A DNA stretch of 64,000 nt, from contig JARKIF010000009.1 of the NCBI GenBank assembly GCA_029378245.1, forward strand, positions 248,001 to 312,000, written 5' to 3'. The position numbers and the translations under genes were made by a program. This document shows, piece after piece, positions 46,656 to 57,381 of the stretch; the stretch's first letter is position 1, and every line of letters starts with the position of its first letter. Source of the stretch: Roridomyces roridus. Lineage: Eukaryota; Basidiomycota; Agaricomycetes; Agaricales; Mycenaceae. Below the pieces are notes generated by a model. That model was not told the DNA's origin, did no database searches, and saw only the letters and a list, made by a program, of their open reading frames with translations.

Positions 46656-47874
46656 GTATCCCCCTCTTACGTTCCTTGCCCTCAAGGAACATAAGGCAAT
46701 AGGACACATGCCGTGAATGGGATTTGGCACAAGGGATTTGTTGGAAGGAATGAATGGAAAGGGTGGTGACGCAAAAGCGCTTGGGACCGGATTGTTGAAG
46801 GAAAAGTGGGAGGAAATTGCGACCAGAATTTGGTGCAAGAGAGAACAATGAGTGATTTGTGAGAATATAATTCAAAATCAACGAACATTTACCCGGCTGA
46901 GGTCTTGAAACAGGAATTGAGGACTCAGCCGGGAAAAAAGCACAAGTTTGAAGGATGCAAAAGCACGCCACCATGGTCCGGGGATGCAAGGGAGGAGTGT
47001 GTTGGCGCAAAAATGATGGAAAAATGAAAGCGCCCTATCCCCCTCTTTAAGGCAGATGTCCCATCATCTGCCCAAGAGAACTGGCGGATGGAGAACCATG
47101 GAGTTGTGATGTGGATGGCCGAAGTGGAAAGAAAAGGCCAGGGGAGGGCTCCGGAAATGGGCTGGAATTGGCCCGGAATGTTACCAGAACCAGGGGAGAA
47201 GCAAAAAGCCTCGAGGGGTATCCCAAAGGGACAAAGGGAGGTCACAAGGACCAAGGGGTGTCCATGGAAGGACCAGGGGGCATCCATACAAGGATCGGGA
47301 ATGTCCATAGAAGGACCAGAGCAGACGACGATGTCGATTGGTGTAGGCGAGTACTGGACTAGCCCTGCCCATAGTAGGACAACCAAAAAGGGATTCAGGT
47401 GTAGTGACCTGAGGTGTCGACACAGAATTCCCAGCCAATTGGATCCGGAAACAGGTGGTGGCTATCGACCGGCGATCAACGGATCATATGTGGTGAAGCC
47501 GACACGGTATCCAAGGACCAAATCGCGGGAGGATCTAGACAAATGACAAAAATCCACAAAGTGGACGTCGCCCAAGAGGGTGTGCAGCAGAAATGGATCT
47601 GCAATTAGGAGAGGCCAAGCACCAGATTGCTGAGGAAGTATGACGTCCAAGATCTGGAAGTGCAGAAATACGGGAGTTGAATCCCTCGGCAATTGCCTGG
47701 TCTTGGGATGGGACTATGGTTAAGCATAAATCCGACCCGGGAGTACATGATCGGAGGGGAGTATAAAAAGTCCATCGTAAAAATTGTAAGAACAAGGATC
47801 GGATGCATTGAAGCGTACCTCCGGAAACCACCAAGAGTCAATGCAACTCCGGTGCAGAGGATCCCAACAGGAAA
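46656..47874. other. Element C 3' non-coding region
   Basis: Between the gag stop and the purine tract there is no pol homology in any frame. Frames of up to 153 codons exist but show only low-complexity Gly/Arg/Glu texture. Confidence 0.6.
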
Positions 47875-49308
47875 TTAGGTGGAGGGTGAGGGAACTGCAG
47901 GATCGGCAGTGTTTCCCTGGGTGTCTCCAAGACGCATGAAGCAGTCAGGAGCCATGTGGCCACTCTCTCCGCAGAAAGTGCAGAGATCATTGCTCTCCTG
48001 ATCATCAGGAACCTCTGGTGAGAGATCCTCAGAGTCGTCCATTTGGTCTGGAAGACTGGATGAATCAGAGGAGGGACTGGAAGGCTCGGGAAGATCAGCC
48101 AGGTCAGAATCAGAAGATTGAGGTGACGCAGCATAATCTTGGATGTTCCCCGAGTCGTTTCCACCATCAGTACCCCAGCGCAATCTCTCCCACTCTCGTT
48201 TCCAATGCCGAGCATCAACTTGGCGAGCGACCTGTTTGATCCCAGCCAGAGTGTTGGTATACTCATGGTGGACCAGCTCATCCTTGATACGGGTGGGAAG
48301 GCCACGGTAGAACTGGTGCCGGAGGGCTTGATTGTCCCAGCCAGTGAGTGCCGCAAGTTGATCAAAGTCGACAATGTAGGACGTGATCTGGTCAGAGGAC
48401 CTCATCCACAAATCCTGCAGAGCATCCTCGGCATCTCCAACCGGATCGGCAGGGCCAAAATTGTCGGCAAGCTCTTGAACAAAAAGAGCCCAGTTGCCAT
48501 CCCACGCTGGAGGAGCAGCGGAGGAGTAGATGTCGGGAGCAAAGTAGAGCTGTGGAGTTCCCCGGAGATAGGACATGACATAGATGATTTTGTCGTGGTC
48601 CGAGGGGAAGTCCTGTGAACGCTCAGCGAAGTGGACATAAACTTGAGAGAGGAAAGATCGAAGCTCGGAAGGATCAGACCCGTCAAAGGTATCTGGAGCC
48701 TTCAGATTGGACCGAGTGGAGCGAGGAGCGATGGGTTGGCTACTGGTGAAAAGCAGCAAGGCGTCCCTAAACACCTCTATTGTCTGAACAAAGAATTGCT
48801 CTGAATTGAGAGGTGAGGGTTGGGAAGGTGTGGCATGCCCGGAAGGACTGGAAGATCCACCGGAACCGCTTGGACCCCCGGAAGGCCTGCCAGAATGACC
48901 TCCTTCTCCGCCATGGCCTGGATTGCCCTGCGGTGCAGGAGCAGCATTACCCTGATCCAAGAATGAGTGCATAAAATGCTCTCCAGTGCCCAGAGTAGCA
49001 ACCGGAACCCGAGCACCACTGAAATCAGCAGGGGGTAAAGCCGGTGCATCAAAACCCGCAGATGAACTGGGGTACTGGGACTGTGGATAGGTCTGCAGGA
49101 GCTCCGGAAGGGGGGCAAGAGTTGAACCAGGATTGCGACCATGGACAGAGAAGACCGGACTCGGGTTGGAATACCGAGGTGGTGTGAGAGTCAGCACATG
49201 TTGATACAAGGCAGATTGTCGACGGGCGCGTTGGTTGGGGTCAGAAGCGCGAGTCAGGAAGGAAGAACCCCCAGGAGTGATGGGGTCAGAGCCGCGGCGG
49301 TAAGACAT
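47875..49308 (-). CDS. Element C gag protein
   Basis: 477 residues from ATG 49308 (MSYRRGSDPITPGGSSF). A Ser/Pro/Gly-rich N-part is followed by the gag core: APDTFDGSDPSELRSF, VYVHFAERSQDFPSDHDKII, AWDGNWALFVQELADNFGP, FYRGLPTRIKDELVHHEY and VDARHWKREW. After an acidic linker comes a CCHC knuckle CTFCGESGHMAPDC near the end. It is open and intact, unlike the gag of element A, to which it is similar over the whole core. It could supply or occupy particles of an autonomous relative. Confidence 0.85.
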   Translation of the reverse strand: MSYRRGSDPITPGGSSFLTRASDPNQRARRQSALYQHVLTLTPPRYSNPSPVFSVHGRNPGSTLAPLPELLQTYPQSQYPSSSAGFDAPALPPADFSGARVPVATLGTGEHFMHSFLDQGNAAPAPQGNPGHGGEGGHSGRPSGGPSGSGGSSSPSGHATPSQPSPLNSEQFFVQTIEVFRDALLLFTSSQPIAPRSTRSNLKAPDTFDGSDPSELRSFLSQVYVHFAERSQDFPSDHDKIIYVMSYLRGTPQLYFAPDIYSSAAPPAWDGNWALFVQELADNFGPADPVGDAEDALQDLWMRSSDQITSYIVDFDQLAALTGWDNQALRHQFYRGLPTRIKDELVHHEYTNTLAGIKQVARQVDARHWKREWERLRWGTDGGNDSGNIQDYAASPQSSDSDLADLPEPSSPSSDSSSLPDQMDDSEDLSPEVPDDQESNDLCTFCGESGHMAPDCFMRLGDTQGNTADPAVPSPST

Positions 49309-49337
49309 GACCAAAGGGTAGGTTGAGTTGATAATAC

Positions 49338-49800
49338 TGTTAAATGCTGAGCCGGCGGGAAATGGAACCGGAAGGATACCAAGAGGGATTGGTGACCAGA
49401 ACAACAGAGATCACTACACCACAGAGGTTTAGGGTGAGTGAGACTACCCTGGTCAACGGGAGAGGGAGCAGGGAGGATGTCGGACAGCGCAAGGTGAGGA
49501 ATACCAAGCAACGTTAATTATCAACTGAAGATACATGAAAGTGAACCTAGGTTTATATACAAAGGCCATGGGAATGTATCTACATTTGGAAACATGAAGT
49601 ATATGTGAAACACCTGAGTGTAATTGGAATTTAGACAGAATTAGGTTTAGTGGAATAAAGCTTGAATGGGAAATAGTGGAATAAGGCTTGAATGGGAAAT
49701 AGTGGAATAAGGCTTGAATGGGAAATAGTAGAATAAACCTTGAATGGGAATTAATGTGTCAAAGCTGAAACACATATGCCAAAAAGGCACAGATGTAACA
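49338..49800 (-). repeat. Element C LTR (5' LTR in element orientation)
   Basis: 463 bp, apparently identical to 46193-46655 including the four ~27-bp units. Confidence 0.88.
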
Positions 49801-49990
49801 GGCGAAGGGATTGCCCGGGTTTATCGGGACAATGTGTGGAAGGATTACGGGTTACCGGAGGTGGTAATCAGCAACCGTGGAACACAATTCGTGGGCCACT
49901 TTATGCGCGACTTGATGAAACTTCTGGGAATGAAGTCGAATGCGTCGACAGCATATCATCCGCAAACCGACGGTCAAACGGAACGGGTCA
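49801..49990 (+). pseudogene. Element B integrase core, middle piece
   Basis: Resumes after element C with GEGIARVYRDNVWKDYGLPE, the second catalytic region (VVISNRGTQFVGHF, with Asn-Arg in place of the more common Asp-Arg) and STAYHPQTDGQTERV. It is cut at 49990 by element D. Confidence 0.8.
49983..49990. repeat. Target-site duplication of element D (left)
   Basis: ACGGGTCA, repeated at 53242-53249. Confidence 0.85.
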
Positions 49991-50520
49991 CACCTGTAAA
50001 GACCGCATAAGTAGGCTAGTTAGCCCTGTACCTAGGGGGGGTAGTACAGGGCTAATTAGCCCTGGCTCGTGCTTCTACACCAGGCTTCTACACATGCTTC
50101 TACAACTCTAGAAATGCCTGCAAGTCTTATGCTCCTACTGCCTTGGAGAAAATAAGACAAGTCCCTGTCGGCAAACTCGGCATCTAGCTGGGTATCATCA
50201 ATTTTTGATGGAGGGGTAAATTAGTGATATCTCTGCCAAATTTGAAGCACAATAATGGCGGAAATTATGATTGGGCTTCAGCCACTGATCAGATCTCATC
50301 AAAAATGATTGATGGCATCAAAAACACAGAAGCTGTAGAGGATGGCATGGGTGGTCACATATCAGCACATTTATGGCTGTTGATCACATTGTATCAATGA
50401 TTGATCCCATCACCCAAAATGCAAAGTTGTAGTCTCAAGAGCTACAGGGGTTGCCGGTAGACTTGTCCCTAGAAGTGCTCCCATCACCCACAGAATGGAG
50501 AACATTGAAGAATCACTGAT
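49991..50520 (+). repeat. Element D left terminal inverted repeat (~530 bp)
   Basis: Pairs with the reverse complement of about 52710-53241. Similarity is very high in the outer half and weaker toward the inside. Confidence 0.75.
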
Positions 50521-52544
50521 GAGCAAGGTGTGAGTGCTGGGTCCCTCATCGGTGATCAATGCTCCTAAGCCACCACCATCATTCCCTGCATAGTCTACTT
50601 GTTACTCTGTCACTTCTTCTATTGTTCCTTTTGCTCAAGGTCTCAAGATCAATCCTCCCTCTAGGCAATTTCTTTTGTCCCTCACCCAATCCACACCCAA
50701 ATGATGCTTCAACCCTTGTTGTGAATGTGCTTTTATGAGATACAACACTTCTGGTTGGTACCCTTGCCCAGAAACCTCCAGAATACAGTCTGATTTCAGT
50801 GACATTCCCAATTTGGCCACTACTCCCAAGTCCCAGAAAGGAAATTTTGCGGTTTTTCACTGGTATCTTGTACACTGGTGGGATTGTGTATGAACTAAAG
50901 TGCTGGGCATCTGCCTTGAGATGTTACTCATGATATAGGATGCTTTTGGAGCCAGAGGGATACCTTACCCTGCCTATAACAGCCACACAAACTGATTTTT
51001 TTGGAGAGGATGATATCATGTTGAATTTGATTTCCCAAATGCCCCTTGTCACTTCAAATGAGTAGGAGGAGTATAGACACTGCTTATTGATGCACTAGTT
51101 CTTGCCTGAGAGTGATACTGAGGCCATTTCAGAGGCCATGATCTTCAAGCTGATGCTGGTGTATGAGGCCAGTAGTAGGGGACAGGCCTTGATCTCTTTG
51201 TCCAGAAGTTATATTAGAACCATCTCAATACTTCTGAATAGGTTAAGAATGTTACCTACAAGACCAAGAGCATGTTTAACCTGAACATCCTCCATTTTCA
51301 TGTTTGTGGTATACTACATTATCTCTAGGCAGGGTGATGATACAAACAGGGTAAGAGAGCATCCTGGAACTCAAAGTTCAGTTAGAGGCCAGGATACCTA
51401 CTAAGAATACAGCAGGAAGCTGAGATATGTATGTGATCAAATTTGGATCATTCCCTTGATACTGGCTCCCAGGTGGAGTTTCAGCTTCTGGGGATATGAA
51501 AAATGGATTCCCCTTGAAAAACTGGTCCAGAATATGTATTCATTGTCCCAGGCTGGTTGAGATTTGCAGGTGCACTGGTTGAGCCCGAGAGCAAGTTGAG
51601 TAGCATATATGCACACCACTCAAAGTGGAGTGTTCATCATACAAATGTTCATAACTCAACAACCAATGAGGCAACCCATGTGAAACTATATATATTCTGA
51701 ATCCTCTGAGATGGGAGAGTTCATTAGAGCCCACCATCAGCCCATTTGACCAACCCCTTGACCTGTAATTCATTGATCACTCTCAGGTTGATCTCCTTTA
51801 TTCAAGGAATGTACAGGACTCAAAGTGTGATCTTGTATGGTAGGAATGGCTGTCTGGGATACCTGAGCAATATAAGACAAGCTGGCAACCCAGGGACATC
51901 CTGAGTCTGAGGAATGGGACTGTATCACTGTCAGAGGAAAACTCACTCTAATCAGTAGTTTTGACCCCAGGCTACTCCAGATTTGCACCATTTCGGGCTT
52001 ATAAAGTCTGAAACAAAATTTAGAAGTCCTTTACAGATTATCCTCTCAAGGAGAAAGGGCCTCAAACCAGCAATTGATCTCCAATCAACCCTGGTGTCTC
52101 TCAACCATATTGTGGCATAGACCCCAGTAACAAGCTTTCAAGGAGACCAAGGACAAAGCATGAGCAGCACCACATGATTCCCAGCCAGAATGGATCGCAA
52201 ATAGCCATGAAATACCGGGGACTTCCCCTGCCCAACAAACACTGATGTATCAGCCTGGCATTGCTGACCTATGGGCATTTGGGGCTTGTAAATGACATTA
52301 ATACACCCATAGAACCTCTCCTGACATTGGCTGCTGTACAGGGTTGCATGGAGTAGGTGCATTGGGCAAAACTTCCTTTTTGGGCCACTTGGAGTAGTGG
52401 TCCCAAATAGGACTCGGCATCAAAAGGGTCTGATCAGCTGCATAGGTGGATCCAGATGAACAACTAGACTTATTTTTGCACTCAAATGGGGCCAGGGTGA
52501 TAGATGGAATGGGTTGAGGTGTGTAACAAGTTGTGAAGTGAAAA

Positions 52545-52640
52545 AAAAAAAGCAGGGATGGGACTTGAACTGCTGACCACTCCAAAAATATAGTTGATAA
52601 CATAAGAGCAAGATACCATTGAGCCAAATGAGCATGGAGA
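52545..52640 (-). ncRNA. tRNA-like Pol III module (SINE-like)
   Basis: On the minus strand an A-box-like TGGCTCAATGGT (52626-52615) is followed about 45 bp later by a B-box-like AGTTCAAGTCC (52571-52561), then a run of eleven T (52551-52541), a Pol III stop. The layout is that of a tRNA-derived SINE head or a decayed tRNA. I cannot fold a convincing acceptor and anticodon stem, so no amino acid is assigned. Confidence 0.4.
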
Positions 52641-52709
52641 CAATGCCTGGGTGGGTAGCTGCGTCCCACTGGCCTTGGCATATCTGTGAATCCAGTCCAG
52701 ACTCCAGAT

Positions 52710-53241
52710 GCCACTGATTATTAAATGTTGTTCATTCTATGGGTGATGGGGACGCTTCTAGGTACAAGTTTACTGACAACTCTTGTAGCTCTTGAGCTGT
52801 ACTACAACTTTGCATTTTGGCTGATGGGATCAATCATTGATGTAATGTGATCAACAGCCATAAATGTGCTGATATGTGGCCACCTATGCCATCCTCTACA
52901 GCTTCTGTGTTTTGATGCCATCAATCATTTTGATGAGATCTGATCAGTGGCTGAAGCCCAATCATGATTTCTGCCACTATTGTGCTTCAAATTTGGCAGA
53001 GATATCACTAATTTACCCCTCCATCAAAAATTGATGATACCCAGCTAGATGCCGAGTTTGCCGGCAAGGACTTGTCTTATTTTCTCCAAGGCAGTAGGAG
53101 CATAAGACTTGCAGGCATTTCTAGAGTTGTAGAAGCATGTGTAGAAGCCTGGTGTAGAAGCACGAGCCAGGGCTAATTAGCCCTGTACTACCCCCCCTAG
53201 GTACAGGGCTAACTAGCCTACTTATGTGGTCTTTACAGGTG
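52710..53241 (-). repeat. Element D right terminal inverted repeat (~530 bp)
   Basis: Reverse-complement partner of 49991-50520. Confidence 0.75.
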
Positions 53242-54046
53242 ACGGGTCAACCAAGAGGTGGAACAGTATCTCCGGATCTTTACGAACTTCATGCAAGACG
53301 ACTGGGCAGAATGGTTGACCTTGGCCGAATTCTCCTACAACGACAAGGTCCACGCAACGACGGGATTCAGCCCCTTCTTTATGACTCTCGGGTTCCACCC
53401 GCGCAAAGGGGTTGAACCACTACGAGAGGTTCCGACGGAGAAGGCAATGGAATTTGCGCAGAGAATGGAGAAGGTACGGGCAGAAGCCGCAGCGGCAATG
53501 CGCCACGCACAAGAAGTTATGAAGAAATACTACGATCGCAGTCGACAACCCGACCCGGGGTACAAAGTAGGCGACAAGGTGTGGCTAGAAGGGAAGAATC
53601 TGCAGATGCACCGACCCACCAAGAAATTCGAGGACCGACGGTATGGTCCTTTCCCGGTGGTGCGCAAGGTTGGATCCCTCTCGTACGAAATCAAGACGCC
53701 TGCATCTTGGAAAGTTCACCCGGTTTTCAATACGGTCTATCTTCGACCTTGGGTACCACCAGTGGCCGAGCATCAGAAAGCGGTGGATCCGCCACCCCCG
53801 GACGTGGTTGACGGTCATTATGAGTATGAGGTGGAGGAGATCCTGAAAGTCAAGAGAGGCGGCGGGAATCAGCGCAACACGTTGCGCTACTTCGTCAAAT
53901 GGAAGGACTATCCCCCGGCTGAATGGACTTGGGAAAAGCGCGCTTTGTTGGATGGAGCAGAGGAATGCATAGAGGAGTTCTATGAGAAGAACCCGACTGC
54001 ACTCCGTGAAGAACGGGTTAACGGCCGATGGAAGATCGTGTCCTGA
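53242..54046 (+). pseudogene. Element B integrase C-part and chromodomain
   Basis: Resumes with RVNQEVEQYLRIF, which holds the third catalytic residue Glu. GPY/F-type sequence follows (KVWLEGKNLQ, RRYGPFPVVRKVG, VHPVFNTVYLRPW). A chromodomain ends the protein (YEVEEILKVKRGG, LRYFVKWKDYPPAEWTWE), stop at 54046. Chromodomains guide integration to chromatin marks such as methylated H3K9 in related elements. Intact in itself but separated from the rest of pol by elements C and D. Confidence 0.82.
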
Positions 54047-54082
54047 GCGCTTCGGGACGCAGCGCTTGAACGGAGGGGATAA

Positions 54083-54177
54083 TGTCATGAAATGACCCCA
54101 GGCAACAACCCGACGGGTTGTAACCCGATCAACCATCAAACCATCAATACCCTAATCAGTGATCATCATTGATCGGG
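54083..54177 (+). repeat. Element B 3' LTR, truncated to 95 bp
   Basis: Identical to 41438-41532, then the sequence changes to element A (GGATTCAACTCCC). It follows a purine tract. Confidence 0.75.
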
Positions 54178-54520
54178 GGATTCAACTCCCGCTTACGGTC
54201 CCTTATCAATTTTGGATTCCATCTTTGCTTACTGTCGACTTGACTCTGCAAAATCCAAAGGGCTACACCGTTCGCGGCCCCTCCGGCTCGTCTCCGGCTT
54301 CCCTCCGGATCAACTCCGGCATCCCTCCGACTCCTCATCCCTCATCGATCAGCAATTCACTTTGCTTCTTCGATTTTCTCCCAGCGATGTCCATCTTATG
54401 GAATTCTACGTCACCCTTCTGGATCCCGCTTGCGACTTGGTCCTTGGACTACTCTGACTGCGCCATTACAATCCGTTGATTGATAGGCGATTCGGTCAAC
54501 CTAAAGTTCAGCCCTGTTTA
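54178..54520 (+). pseudogene. Element A protease remnant
   Basis: In one frame QFTLLLRFSPSDVHLMEFYV and TLLDPACDLVLGLLWLRHYN can be read, with NPLIDW in the following frame. This is the C-terminal half of a retropepsin-type domain (the ...LVLG..WL..YNP.IDW motif). The D-T/S-G part lies near 54230 (VDLTLQ/CRLDSA) and is not intact. Reverse transcriptase does not follow. Confidence 0.5.
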
Positions 54521-55151
54521 TGGCGATTCTATTGTGTGTACACACCCGGATACTATTCCGGCTTTTGTTGCGGTCATTCCGACTACGGATCTGGCAGAAG
54601 AATCGGCAACCCCGATTTCTGACCTGTCAACACCGCCGACGTCTTCGCTCGGATCTGCTTCTTCTATGAAGACCCCCCTGCTCCTTCTATGGAGTCCCCT
54701 TCTCCGACTCCAGCCCGGCTCCGACGCCTCCGGACGAGGATCTCTTGGAGGTTTCAATACCTCACCACTGCCTTGCGTGTGCGTTGTGTCGCTTGTTGGC
54801 TTCATTTGCGACGCCACCGACCATGCACTTGCTGGCAATTCCTTGCCATTTCAATATGGTACTCCGGTTCCGACCCGGAAACCTCGGAGGCAAATTCAAG
54901 GCTCTCACCCGTCTGACCCAAAGAGGGGGATACGCCCTTCAGCTCGGTCAATCATCACCAGAGCTTCCGGCCCATTTTTTTTCCTTGTTCCGAGGGAATT
55001 TGTCTCCGACCCACCTCCGTCATGGATTCGGAATCACCTCACCAGTGATCCGACGCACTATCCTGACGACTCATAGCCCTCCGGCTACCTCCGGCCATCC
55101 GCCGACCCTGGCATTCATTTTTTCTGCCACTCAATCATCTACTCTTCACCC

Positions 55152-55876
55152 TCACCATTTTTTGGCCTCCTTTTCCTCGCCCTTCTTCTCCGGTTCATTT
55201 TCGTCATCGGAGTCCAAAATGACGGCCACAACACCCTCCATTCGGGGTTTCACATCCATCGGAGTCTCTGGAGCTCCGTCTCCTCGGTTTTCACCTCCGT
55301 GGCCGCCAATCTCTGCGCCTGCACCTCCGCAGCCTCTGCATCGAGCCGATCCAACTCCCACAGGTGTCCTGGTTCTCAGGACCAGCCTCCGGCTCGGTCT
55401 CCGACACAGCCTCCGGTTCGGTCTCCGGCACAGCCTCCGATGCTGAGACCGACTCAGGCAGCGTCACAGCCTTCCTTCTCACCCTCCGCTTTCCTCGCAC
55501 CTCCTCCGAGAAACAGCTGACTGAAGGCGCGTTCTGTGACCGGAATCACTCGCACTGGCATATTTTGCAGCCCAGCAAGAGGTCGCCGGAATCCTCCGAG
55601 CCTTTGTGCTCGTCGTCTTCACTTGTGTCCTTGTGCCTTGCGCGTTTCTGCGGCCGCACACGCCCCGGCTTGACGTACACCGGTCGGCCTTCCGGCAGTA
55701 GCGTGCACTTTACCTTCGCCACTTGGCATCCCTCGCACACATTGGTGGGGCCACGACTCTGGCGACATTTTGTCATTCTTCTTCCCCTTCTGCGCCTTCT
55801 TCACCATCTTCCGCTTCTTTCCAGCCGCCGCCGTCCGTTCCGGCTCCTCCGGCACAGTCCTCAGCAACCCGGCCAC
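55152..55876 (-). pseudogene. Antisense cysteine-cluster gene fragment carried in element A
   Basis: On the minus strand a Lys-rich piece (GKKRKMVKKAQKGKK) leads into CRQSRGPTNVCEGCQVAKVK C, a C-x2-C...KVKC pattern like that of fungal DNA-binding clusters. It continues with KPGRVRPQKRARHKDTSEDD and an acidic end, and further on (55500-55152) with Glu-rich repeats and MDVKPRMEGVVAVILDSDDE. Frames change twice. It runs against the element's own direction and is not part of a normal Ty3/gypsy layout, so it may be captured sequence. Confidence 0.45.
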
Positions 55877-55940
55877 CCCCTAATTTTTCCCACGATCATT
55901 CCATCAACGGTGTTCTCGTTCCTTGGGGTCAAGGAACCCT

Positions 55941-55950
55941 AAGAGGGGGA
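55941..55950 (+). promoter_or_regulatory. Polypurine tract of element A
   Basis: AAGAGGGGGA directly before TAC and the 3' LTR. The same word precedes the LTR of element C on its own strand (46656-46669). Confidence 0.7.
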
Positions 55951-55953
55951 TAC

Positions 55954-56404
55954 TGTTATATCCATGTCATCCCAACTTCGATCCGAGGCCCTCCGATCCC
56001 TCCGGGCCCTCCGATCCCTCTGGGCCCTCTGGTCCCTCCGACCTTCCGGCCTCTTCCATCCAAGATGCATTCGATCACGTCATATTGCACAATCTTACGT
56101 TGTTATATCCATGCATGTCCAACTCTCCCGACTCTCCCTTGGACCTTCCGACTCCTCCGGTTCGGATCATTTCCGACTGATCCGGACATTCCGACCTTGA
56201 TGCATCCGATCTGTTCGTATTGCACAATCCTATAGGGTTTTCACGCAATGAAGTTCTTCTGAGCGTTTCCCTTATTGTGATTATCTTTATCTTCTTCTCT
56301 CTTATTGTTGTAGTATAGATCTTATTGTCTTTCATACTTCTGACTCCATTAGGTCGTGTCATACTTACTTAGTATATATAGGCGATACGACTTTGATGTA
56401 CCTC
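55954..56404 (+). repeat. Element A 3' LTR, left part
   Basis: Matches 39304-39754 with about three substitutions. It is interrupted by element E after ACCTC and continues at 63064-63293. Confidence 0.85.
56400..56404. repeat. Target-site duplication of element E (left)
   Basis: ACCTC, repeated at 63064-63068; the intact 5' LTR of A has a single ACCTC here. Confidence 0.88.
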
Positions 56405-56879
56405 TGTCACGCGCTGATCTATTTGCGCACGTGACAACGCCAAACAAACCAGATAAGCATTGGCGCCGTACAGCGCTAAAGTCCTGGGAACCCCGTCTCG
56501 ATCGGATTGAGGAAGAAGCCGAGGAAGACATTATTTAAAGACGTGGGACAGTTTCATATTTATGAACGACAGCGTGGATGAGGGAAGGAGTTTTCCATCA
56601 GTGAACTGTCAGATCATGACAGGCTTCTATGATGAACACGGTGTAGACATGACAATAGGAGACGACAACAGTGCAGGACAATAGTGCATGTCGGAAGCCA
56701 GGACAATTAGTGTAGCATCGTAGATCTATTCCTCATAGTATAAAAGCAGTAGCTAGTCGTCGTATTCTGTACCCTCTCCTAGACTTTTATTCAGTTCATT
56801 TTACGAGCTTTAGTAGCGCACTACCCAATCCGCAGCATCTTACCGCTGTTGGACGCGTGAAACAAGTCTTGTCGTGACA
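56405..56879 (+). repeat. Element E 5' LTR (475 bp)
   Basis: From TGTCACGCGC to TCGTGACA; TATAAAAG at 56739-56746. Confidence 0.9.
56739..56746 (+). promoter_or_regulatory. TATA box in LTR E
   Basis: TATAAAAG, a canonical box, about 140 bp before the LTR end; also at 62923-62930 in the 3' LTR. Confidence 0.5.
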
Positions 56880-57381
56880 TAATAAAAGTCTACCCTCATA
56901 CCGCTCATACCTCCCCCCGACATATCCTTTCCATACGCCTCGGCGTCCCTCCCCCACTACTTGGTCTCTCGTAATTGAAGATCCATTCATACCTCAAGCG
57001 TCACGTCGTTAAATCGCGACGTTAAATAAGCGCCCATCTCGTTGTCGAACTATTTTGGCAGACAGTCGCTGTGCTACGGGAAACGTTGAGTCCGTCCCCG
57101 CACAATAGCAGACGTTGGTGTTCGGGTGGCAATCTTCGGAGAGTACCCTCACGCAAATACCGGGTGTGTTGTAGAAGGCCCGGGTTTGTTCTGTCGGCAA
57201 GCGTTACGACCGAGAAATTCACCACCGGCTTCGTGCCGCTCCTACCCAAGTCGCGACGGCGTTTCGCGCACCCTCTTCCTCCTCTTCCGGCACCTCTAGC
57301 CGTGAAGCTCGCTCCGTAGCGGACCAACTCTTGGCCGCTTCCGCCACCACCCACCACACCTTCCATACCGCCGCACCTGCC

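Larger units (their letters stand above)
46193..49800 (-). mobile_element. Element C: gag-only LTR retrotransposon, antisense to its host
   Basis: 463-bp LTRs (TGTTAAATGC ... GATGTAACA in plus orientation) and a GGCGA duplication define 3,608 bp. On the minus strand the order is LTR, gag (49308-47875), about 1.2 kb without a pol, purine tract AAGAGGGGGATAC and LTR. It lacks protease, reverse transcriptase and integrase, so it depends on proteins from a related element. Its purine tract and the bases after the first LTR (GTATTAxCxACTC-like) match element A, placing both in one lineage. The LTRs look identical, which means very recent insertion. Confidence 0.88.
49991..53241. mobile_element. 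Element D: long-TIR DNA element without transposase
   Basis: 3,251 bp with terminal inverted repeats of about 530 bp starting CACCTGTAAAGACC and an 8-bp duplication. The 2.2-kb middle carries no open frame above 140 codons and no transposase motif. The outermost 200 bp of the two ends differ at only a few positions. An 8-bp duplication with CA...TG ends would fit a hAT- or KDZ-mobilised element. It lies in B's integrase at V|NQE of the third catalytic region. Confidence 0.82.
41438..54177 (+). mobile_element. Element B: chromodomain Ty3/gypsy retrotransposon (chromovirus), interrupted
   Basis: LTRs start TGTCATGAAATGACCCC. The element encodes gag and a pol with protease, reverse transcriptase, RNase H, integrase and chromodomain in that order. 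Pol is cut by element C at 46192 and by element D at 49990. A purine tract (GAACGGAGGGGATAA) precedes the 3' LTR at 54083. Only 95 bp of the 3' LTR remain; the rest, with adjoining element A gag, is deleted, so no target duplication can be read. Confidence 0.85.

Noticed and set aside
49744..50010. Open frame starting within the element C LTR and continuing into the integrase of B
   Set aside because: The frame crosses the C/B junction by chance; only 49801-49990 is real integrase.
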